Positions 5,781 through 11,080 of a stretch of DNA of 11,080 nt are shown in pieces (within the stretch, counting starts at the first letter, position 1; every line of letters starts with the position of its first letter). The DNA is taken from assembly GCA_011620505.1 (NCBI GenBank), contig WOZA01000100.1:1-11080 (forward strand), read 5' to 3'. A program made the translations under genes and the position numbers. The notes under the pieces were generated by a model. That model was given only the letters and a program-made list of their open reading frames with translations, searched no databases and had not been told where the DNA came from. This DNA is from Anaerolineaceae bacterium. Its GTDB lineage: Bacteria; Chloroflexota; Anaerolineae; Anaerolineales; Anaerolineaceae.

Positions 5781-8700
5781 CCGGTCCAACTGGTAACTTG
5801 AATCTTCAACGGCCTTTTCAAGCTCTTTGAACAACCTTTCCTGTAAGAGGATGGTTGCAAATGCCTCTGTGGATTCGAGATTAACGGATGCCAGTCGCAC
5901 AAATCTGACAGCCCGTTGGTACCAGAGAAGATCGGTAAACTTTTCCTTGTTGAACCAACGAATGCCGTTATAGGTGTTGATTTCAAGATAGTCCGTTATG
6001 ACCGGATCTGCCAGGAGCGATTCAAGGAATTTCTGGCTGGTAGTGTCTTCATCGATGACCGAAACCTGGTTTAGCAGCCAGCGGACCGCCTGACTACCCC
6101 GATAAGCTTCGTAGTCGCTGAAGCCAAATTCCTTTAATTTCGATGCAATTAATTCACTGACTGGTCTGCGATCGGCTATCTGTCGATTGATGGCGTCGAC
6201 ATCCTGCTCTTCGATTGAACCAGCAAGATTGCTGAAGAAATTCCATACAAATAGTAGTAAAGACTTACGAGGATCCTTCTCGATCCCATCAAACAGAGTC
6301 TGGCTTAGGTCGCCAGCAGTTTTGCTGGCTGCCAGGCCGAGTTTTTCGGTCGATTCTTCCAGGGAGGTCAGGATCTTAAGTTGTTTGGTCCAGGATAGAT
6401 GTGCTGCTTCCCGATCGTGAATGGGATAACCCATGATAGATCTGGCTGCTAAATCAGCCTGATCGAGCCAGGCAAGGTTGCGATCGATCAGTATCTGCTC
6501 ATTTAGAACATCTCCAGGGTCAGAGCCCATTACTGACAGTTCGTGAAGATTGGTAAGGCTTAATGCCTGCTCCAAGGGATTTAGCAAGTGCTCATACACA
6601 ATTTCATCTATTGCTCTATCCAGATCCGTGACTCCGCGTCCGTTTAACCGTTGGAATAACTGCTCGTAGTGGAGACCGGAAACGATCTTAAAGTTCATGA
6701 AAACCTGGCAGGCATAGGATTGCAGTGTGACGAAAAGACCTTGATCGCGGAATTCCTGGAGTCTTCGTAGGTAATAGCGCTTGGAGGATTGATCCTGGAA
6801 TAAAACCAGGTCAGTATAATTGCCATTCAATCCCAAAGCGTCCGCCAGATTTTGGGTTTCAAGGTGGCCTTCGCTGCCTTGCTTTACAAGGTAAGGAACG
6901 GATGTGTGAATCCAACCGGAAGTTTCGGCAAACTTGTTGTGGTAGACAACCAGTGCGGATTGACCATCCTGGTGATTGGTATAAGCAAACACATCCTCGT
7001 TTACTGCACCTCCATCGACATGGAAATCATACAGCCTGAAACGATCGACGTTGGCAAATAACTTGCGGTGGTGGAGCAGGGGGAAGATGACTGCCTGGTG
7101 ACGACGGATCAGATCCTGATCTGGCGTTTCATCCCAGTAAGGTCGGTAGTATTCCATGCCATATTTCTCGGAATAACCTTCAATCTGACCGTGGCCAAAC
7201 ATGGGCAAGCCAGGCATCGTTGAGAGCAGAGTACAAATGCCGAAGTATTTATCGCCCTTGCCAAATTGCTCGACAGCGGTTTTTTCATCCGGGTTGTTCA
7301 TGAAATTCACATAGCGCTTGAGAATCTCAGGGTCATAAACCAGCGTGTTTTTGATCAGCTGGCGGTACTTCTCATTCTCTTCGTTGCGGAGCATGTTCAT
7401 AAAAGCGCTGTTATACACCCGGTGCATACCGAGGGTGCGCACAAAGTAGCCTTCCATCAGCCAGAATGCCTCTGCTAGCAGCAGGGTGTCGGGAACTTCC
7501 TCGGCAACCCGCTGAACCACTTCCCGCCAGAATTCTTCTGGCATGGCAGCATCAAAGGCTTCTCGCGTCATGGCATGCTCTGCCCTGGAAGGAATATCTC
7601 CACCGCTGCCTGGTTGGGGGAACCATAGACGCTGATAATGCTTCTTGGTCAGGGTCATGGCTGCGTCAAAGCGAATGATCGGAAACTTCCGGGCAACTGA
7701 GAGAATGGTCTGAATGACCGCTTCCCGCACCTCAGGGTTGAGGTAGTTCAACTGCGCCGTGTCATTCCACGGCATGCTGGTGCCATCGTTGCCGTGATAA
7801 ATAAAGCGCGTTCTTCCATTTCCGTGGTCATAGTGCTTGAAGACGACCGCAGCATCACTGCGGGAGTAGTAATGATCTTCCAGGTTGATGCTGGTGCCAG
7901 GTCTGGTGGAGAGATCCGGTCCATTGAAACTATAGGCTGGGAAAGGGCTTTGATCGGATTGAATAAACCAGTCCGGATGTTCGTAAACCCAATCTGAATC
8001 GATCCCCATGTGGTTGGGCACCATATCGCTCGCAAGCCGAATACCGCGAGCTGTACAGCGCTGGTTGAGGTTTTGGTAAGAAAGTTCTCCACCGAGCCGT
8101 TCAGCAATCTGATAACGGGCGAGGGAATATGCGGAAGAAACTGCGTCCGGGTTGCCACACATCTGCTTGATCCGACGTGAAGCGTCACTCCGTTCCCAAA
8201 GACCGATCAGCCATAGACCGGTGAAACCCCAGCTTGCCAGTTGGTCGAGCGTTTCATCCGGGATTTGATCCAGGCGCTCGATCTGCCTGCCATACTGCTT
8301 TGAAAGCTGATTAAGCCAAACGAAAGTGTTTTTGGCTATCATGACCACTTTTGGCATCCAGTCACTATCAAGGCTGAAATTTTCCTCTTCACTGAGTTTC
8401 TCGCCCCATGGATCGTATTTGCCGTATTCCGGGACGACCGTAGGCCCGGACCCGCCGCCCGCCCCAATCAGGAGCGCTCGGGCTTCTTCTGAGAGCAGGT
8501 CGAGACCACCGAGCAAGCGGTAGAGCAGCGAACCCAGCAGTTCAGACCAATTGTTACGAATATACTGGAGCTGACCCGTCAACGAAGTTGGCACAACCAG
8601 GGCAGGCGTATGCAGCATGGTAACCAGGTCCTGTTTTTCCGGTCCAAAAACCGGTTGATTCTTGAAGAAGATCTGGATGCCGTCCACAATCTGTGGATAG

Positions 8701-9224
8701 GCGCTGTTCTTATAGAGAAGCGTGTCATCAAAGAGTTCACGATAGGAATTAGCTGCTGGATTGACGTTTGTCAGCCAGGTGAGAAGTATTTCTTCGACAG
8801 TATTTTCAGCGTTGGGCACGCCATCGGTGCTTTCGTTTAGATATTCGTCAACGGTTTGTTCACCTGTGTAGACAGCAACGGGAGGAAATTGTTGGTTGAA
8901 GGATTTCAAGGTCGCCAATAACCTGGGTTTGCCAAGTGATTGCTCCAAATGTGTGTAAAGCGCATGGCGCAGGGTTGTGCCGTTTGTCTTATAGTATTGA
9001 TTGACAATGAGATGAAAAACCTCGTCTATCAGGCCCAGGGCGTTGATCTGTCCCGGTGCAACATAGGTGCTGACATCAGAAACATTAGCTCGATGCTGAT
9101 TCATCCGGTGGGCAAAGTTGCGGGACGCCTGGAAATTGGCAAAGATGACATTGCCATTGTAGGAAAAAAGAAGCTCATCAAATTGGTACTTATCTCGGGC
9201 TGCACGCGTGATGTGAAATTCCAT
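5760..9224 (-). CDS. Very long GH13 (alpha-amylase superfamily) protein with extra N- and C-terminal regions
   Basis: The 1154-residue product carries a GH13 catalytic barrel at about 290-755. Region I is DMVPNH (D400-H405), region II IIRFDAA with nucleophile D520, region III LLAEAFW with acid/base E585, region IV MNNPDE with D646. All three carboxylates are present. In region IV the usual His before Asp is Pro (P645); the maltosyltransferase GlgE also has a Pro there, but the rest does not allow calling this GlgE. FGHGQIEG and YRPYWDE follow the barrel, then a beta-rich domain C (about 755-850). Residues 1-280, ending in a GGGSGP linker near 256, and 850-1154, mostly helical, match nothing I recognise. 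No signal peptide. ATG 9222-9224 has AAGGAG upstream. It follows the thiolase by 50 bases and may share its transcript. Likely role: cytoplasmic alpha-glucan hydrolysis or transglycosylation; substrate unresolved. Confidence 0.9.
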   Translation of the reverse strand: MEFHITRAARDKYQFDELLFSYNGNVIFANFQASRNFAHRMNQHRANVSDVSTYVAPGQINALGLIDEVFHLIVNQYYKTNGTTLRHALYTHLEQSLGKPRLLATLKSFNQQFPPVAVYTGEQTVDEYLNESTDGVPNAENTVEEILLTWLTNVNPAANSYRELFDDTLLYKNSAYPQIVDGIQIFFKNQPVFGPEKQDLVTMLHTPALVVPTSLTGQLQYIRNNWSELLGSLLYRLLGGLDLLSEEARALLIGAGGGSGPTVVPEYGKYDPWGEKLSEEENFSLDSDWMPKVVMIAKNTFVWLNQLSKQYGRQIERLDQIPDETLDQLASWGFTGLWLIGLWERSDASRRIKQMCGNPDAVSSAYSLARYQIAERLGGELSYQNLNQRCTARGIRLASDMVPNHMGIDSDWVYEHPDWFIQSDQSPFPAYSFNGPDLSTRPGTSINLEDHYYSRSDAAVVFKHYDHGNGRTRFIYHGNDGTSMPWNDTAQLNYLNPEVREAVIQTILSVARKFPIIRFDAAMTLTKKHYQRLWFPQPGSGGDIPSRAEHAMTREAFDAAMPEEFWREVVQRVAEEVPDTLLLAEAFWLMEGYFVRTLGMHRVYNSAFMNMLRNEENEKYRQLIKNTLVYDPEILKRYVNFMNNPDEKTAVEQFGKGDKYFGICTLLSTMPGLPMFGHGQIEGYSEKYGMEYYRPYWDETPDQDLIRRHQAVIFPLLHHRKLFANVDRFRLYDFHVDGGAVNEDVFAYTNHQDGQSALVVYHNKFAETSGWIHTSVPYLVKQGSEGHLETQNLADALGLNGNYTDLVLFQDQSSKRYYLRRLQEFRDQGLFVTLQSYACQVFMNFKIVSGLHYEQLFQRLNGRGVTDLDRAIDEIVYEHLLNPLEQALSLTNLHELSVMGSDPGDVLNEQILIDRNLAWLDQADLAARSIMGYPIHDREAAHLSWTKQLKILTSLEESTEKLGLAASKTAGDLSQTLFDGIEKDPRKSLLLFVWNFFSNLAGSIEEQDVDAINRQIADRRPVSELIASKLKEFGFSDYEAYRGSQAVRWLLNQVSVIDEDTTSQKFLESLLADPVITDYLEINTYNGIRWFNKEKFTDLLWYQRAVRFVRLASVNLESTEAFATILLQERLFKELEKAVEDSSYQLDRLIELLA

Positions 9225-9274
9225 GTTGGATGATCTCCTTGATTTCGATGAATTTGGAGTACCTTATGATTTTA
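9225..9274 (-). promoter_or_regulatory. Thiolase-GH13 spacer with the GH13 ribosome binding site
   Basis: AAGGAG (9235-9240 on the minus strand) lies 10 bases before the GH13 ATG. The rest of the 50-base spacer is A/T-rich, with GATAAAATCATAAGG directly after the thiolase stop; this contains a TAAAAT that could be a -10 box, but I find no good -35 partner. There is no hairpin with a T run, so read-through from the thiolase is likely. Confidence 0.5.
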
Positions 9275-10423
9275 TCATTCACGCTGGAGGATGTGGGTAG
9301 TGATATTTGAACCCGAACCACCAATGTTTTGTGCCATCCCGTACTTGGTGCGTTTTACTTGAGTGGCACCAGCAGCTCCGCGAAGCTGCTGCGTGACCTC
9401 GAGGAGTTGATAAACCCCGGTAGCTCCAACTGGATGCCCCCGGGCTTTAAGCCCACCCATGGTGGCAACAGGTATCTCCGAATCGAATTTTATCTTGCCA
9501 TCCAAAGCCAATTGGGGACCGCGGCCAGGTTCGGCGAAACCGCAAGCTTCAAGCGATAAGGCTGCCATGATCGAAAATGCGTCATGGTATTCGAAAACAC
9601 CAATATCTTGCGGTCCAATGCCAGCCTGCGCATACGCGCGGTTAGCTGAGTTGGCAGCAGCAGTCAGAAAGGTGGGTGTTTTCCGGTTTTGGACCGAGAG
9701 GGTGTCTGTACAGGAGGCAGATGCCGCAACAAAGACTTGGGGATGATTGTGAGAAAGTGGCTGACTGGTAAGCACAATAGCAGCCGCGCCATCCCCGATC
9801 GGGGAAGCATCCATCAGGTTGATTGGTTCAGCGACCATGGGCGCGTCCAAAAAAGATTTTCTGGAGATTGCTTTCTGGAATCGAGCGTATGGGTTGTGGG
9901 CAGCGTTAGCATGGGCATTGAGTGAAAAATCCGCAAAATCTGCATGACGCCAGCCATATTCGAACATGTAACGCTGCATGATCAAGGCATTGATGGCGAC
10001 GAAGGACAGCCCAAAATCGCCTTCGAGCTCTGCATCCGCGGCTGTTGCCAAGCTGGCGGTAATTTCTGATCCCGGTGAATCTGTCATTTTTTCGACACCG
10101 ATAACCAGGGCAGACTCGATTTCACCTGACGCGATGGCAATTACGGCTGCCCGAAAAGCTGCTGCTCCTGATCCACAGGCCGCTTCGACAGCCAATCCGG
10201 GTTTATGGTGGAAGCCGAGCCAGTCGGACATCATCGTGCCAAGCTGGGCTTGCCTGTTTGCCGTGATGGCCATCATATTGCCAACATAGAGGGCATCCGG
10301 ATAGCCAATATCTGCATCCTGCATTGCAAGCAACGCAGCATCACCAGCAAGTTCCCTTATTGATTTCTCCCAGTTTTCAGTGACAGGCACCTGGCCAAGG
10401 CCAGAAATGTATACTTTTCTCAT
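9275..10423 (-). CDS. Thiolase of the SCP-x / archaeal-type acetyl-CoA acetyltransferase group
   Basis: The 382-residue product has the thiolase fold signature. C83 in EAACGSGAAAF is the expected acyl-accepting cysteine, and GGLKARGHPVGATG near residues 325-338 carries the catalytic His. The C-terminal segment reads NIGGSGSN rather than the C-x-G of classical degradative thiolases, which is the pattern of the SCP-x and archaeal thiolase branch. These enzymes condense or cleave acyl-CoA thioesters; archaeal members in the mevalonate pathway often work with a zinc-ribbon/OB-fold DUF35 partner, which is not present in this window. HDAFSIM holds another conserved active-site His. ATG 10421-10423 has GAGG 5 bases upstream. 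It faces a cyclase gene across an 85-base spacer and precedes the GH13 gene on the same strand. Exact substrate unknown. Confidence 0.88.
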   Translation of the reverse strand: MRKVYISGLGQVPVTENWEKSIRELAGDAALLAMQDADIGYPDALYVGNMMAITANRQAQLGTMMSDWLGFHHKPGLAVEAACGSGAAAFRAAVIAIASGEIESALVIGVEKMTDSPGSEITASLATAADAELEGDFGLSFVAINALIMQRYMFEYGWRHADFADFSLNAHANAAHNPYARFQKAISRKSFLDAPMVAEPINLMDASPIGDGAAAIVLTSQPLSHNHPQVFVAASASCTDTLSVQNRKTPTFLTAAANSANRAYAQAGIGPQDIGVFEYHDAFSIMAALSLEACGFAEPGRGPQLALDGKIKFDSEIPVATMGGLKARGHPVGATGVYQLLEVTQQLRGAAGATQVKRTKYGMAQNIGGSGSNITTHILQRE

Positions 10424-10508
10424 TGCTACCTCAATTAGTATCTATTTTATCGCTTATGACTATCATTACCTATCAGAACGGTATAATCCTGCCAGAAAGG
10501 CTCGAAAA
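10424..10508. promoter_or_regulatory. Divergent promoter region between thiolase and cyclase genes
   Basis: An 85-base A/T-rich spacer. Plus strand: a perfect TATAAT at 10482-10487, predicting a start near 10494, and AGAAAGG at 10494-10500 as ribosome site 8 bases before the cyclase ATG; no convincing -35 box is visible. Minus strand: TAAAAT (10444-10449) is the best -10 for the thiolase, also without a clear -35. The weak -35 matches could mean activator dependence or a sigma factor with other preferences. Confidence 0.5.
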
Positions 10509-11080
10509 ATGCGAATATATGATATTTCTCAGACAATACGAAACGGTATGCCGGTTTGGCCTGGTGACCCGGAAGTAAGGCTGAATTGGCTTTCACAGAT
10601 TAGCCAGGGCGCACTGGTCAACCTGACGGAAATCCACATGTGCGCTCACGCGGGGACTCATATTGATATGCCCAGTCACTTTTTGGATCAGGGGCAGAAC
10701 TTGGATGATCTCGACCTGAATATTTTAATTGGCAGAGCAAGAGTTGTGCTTGTACCTCCTGAGGTAAAGGTTATCAGCGCGGCTTTTCTTGCGACGGTTG
10801 CATTTGAGGGAGTGAAACGCGTCTTGTTCAAAACAGCAAATAGTGAAATTGTGAAGGCGGACCCCCATTCTTTTCACGAAAATTATGTCGCACTGGATGC
10901 CAGTGGTGCCAGGTTCCTGGCTGAAACAGGCTGTAAATTGGTGGGGATTGATTACCTGTCTGTGGCGGTTTTTGATGATCCGGATGGTGGTCATTTGCCG
11001 TTATTGAAGGCTGGGATTGTGGTGTTGGAAGGGATTTACCTGGAAGGAGTTGAGCCTGGCGATTATCAATTGATTGCTTT
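10509..11080 (+). CDS. Metal-dependent cyclase / kynurenine formamidase-like hydrolase (cut by window edge)
   Basis: An open frame from ATG 10509 to the right edge, 190 complete codons. The protein begins RIYDISQTIRNGMPVWPGDP, the usual start of the cyclase family (PF04199), and carries HAGTHIDMPSHF with metal ligands H47, H51, D53 and H57 of the HxGTHxDxPxH motif. Further on, LVGIDYLSV matches the conserved GID..S segment, and the end seen (LEGIYLEGVEPGDYQLIA) resembles the last strands of the family. Members are about 200-215 residues, so only a short tail should be missing. The family includes kynurenine formamidase (KynB), isatin hydrolase and many uncharacterised amide or lactone hydrolases using Zn or Mn. 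No other kynurenine pathway gene is seen, so the substrate is open. Its start is supported by AGAAAGG 8 bases upstream and TATAAT at 10482. Confidence 0.88.
   Translation, partial: MRIYDISQTIRNGMPVWPGDPEVRLNWLSQISQGALVNLTEIHMCAHAGTHIDMPSHFLDQGQNLDDLDLNILIGRARVVLVPPEVKVISAAFLATVAFEGVKRVLFKTANSEIVKADPHSFHENYVALDASGARFLAETGCKLVGIDYLSVAVFDDPDGGHLPLLKAGIVVLEGIYLEGVEPGDYQLIA

Noticed and set aside
7748..8188. Open frame of 146 codons on the minus strand inside the GH13 gene
   Set aside because: Out-of-frame overlap with the catalytic core of the GH13 protein, whose motifs lie in the other frame.
9370..9391. Inverted repeat CAGCAGCT / AGCTGCTG with 6-base loop
   Set aside because: Lies inside the thiolase coding sequence over Ala/Gln-rich codons, with no T run on either strand.

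Overview
This window looks like ordinary chromosome from a Gram-negative-like or monoderm bacterium, most probably a member of the Chloroflexota (class Anaerolineae). That assignment is inference: it rests on the combination of a bacterial FtsZ, a GH57/DUF3536 protein, a very long GH13 protein and a TIM-barrel protein of a type I associate with Anaerolineae, and no rRNA or other marker is present. Genes are tightly packed, with no gene-free stretch above 90 bases. I see no mobile element, tRNA, rRNA or CRISPR array.

Layout. Positions 1-302 (+) hold the end of a DUF4380/mutarotase-like protein. Convergent to it is a four-gene minus-strand run (3403 down to 313): a TIM-barrel protein of unknown function, ftsZ, a 73-residue protein and a 122-residue protein with a C-terminal membrane anchor, with spacers of 14, 7 and 1 bases. 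From a 63-base divergent spacer at 3404-3466, a plus-strand pair departs: an atypical SDR/NDUFA9-like NAD(P) protein and, 4 bases later, a short GH57/DUF3536 protein. Convergent to that pair, overlapping it by 21 bases, is a 1154-residue GH13 protein (9224 to 5760), which lies 50 bases downstream of a thiolase of the SCP-x/archaeal type (10423 to 9275). An 85-base divergent spacer then leads to a metal-dependent cyclase/kynurenine formamidase-like gene that runs off the right edge.

How they fit together. Two neighbouring enzymes (GH57 and GH13) act on alpha-glucans, so the middle of the window is probably concerned with glycogen or starch-like polymer turnover inside the cell; neither shows a signal peptide. 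The left part is a cell division operon without ftsA, ftsQ or other classical dcw genes. Its FtsZ keeps all nucleotide-binding motifs and the C-terminal docking peptide, but one of the two T7-loop aspartates is histidine. The two small proteins after it are unrecognised, and one could be a membrane-tethered division factor.

The observations I rate highest are the T7-loop substitution in FtsZ, the unknown small proteins in the ftsZ operon, a strong minus-strand intrinsic terminator buried inside the GH57 coding sequence, and an apparently leaderless promoter for the SDR gene. I do not see clear evidence of a wholly new multi-gene system such as a defence island.
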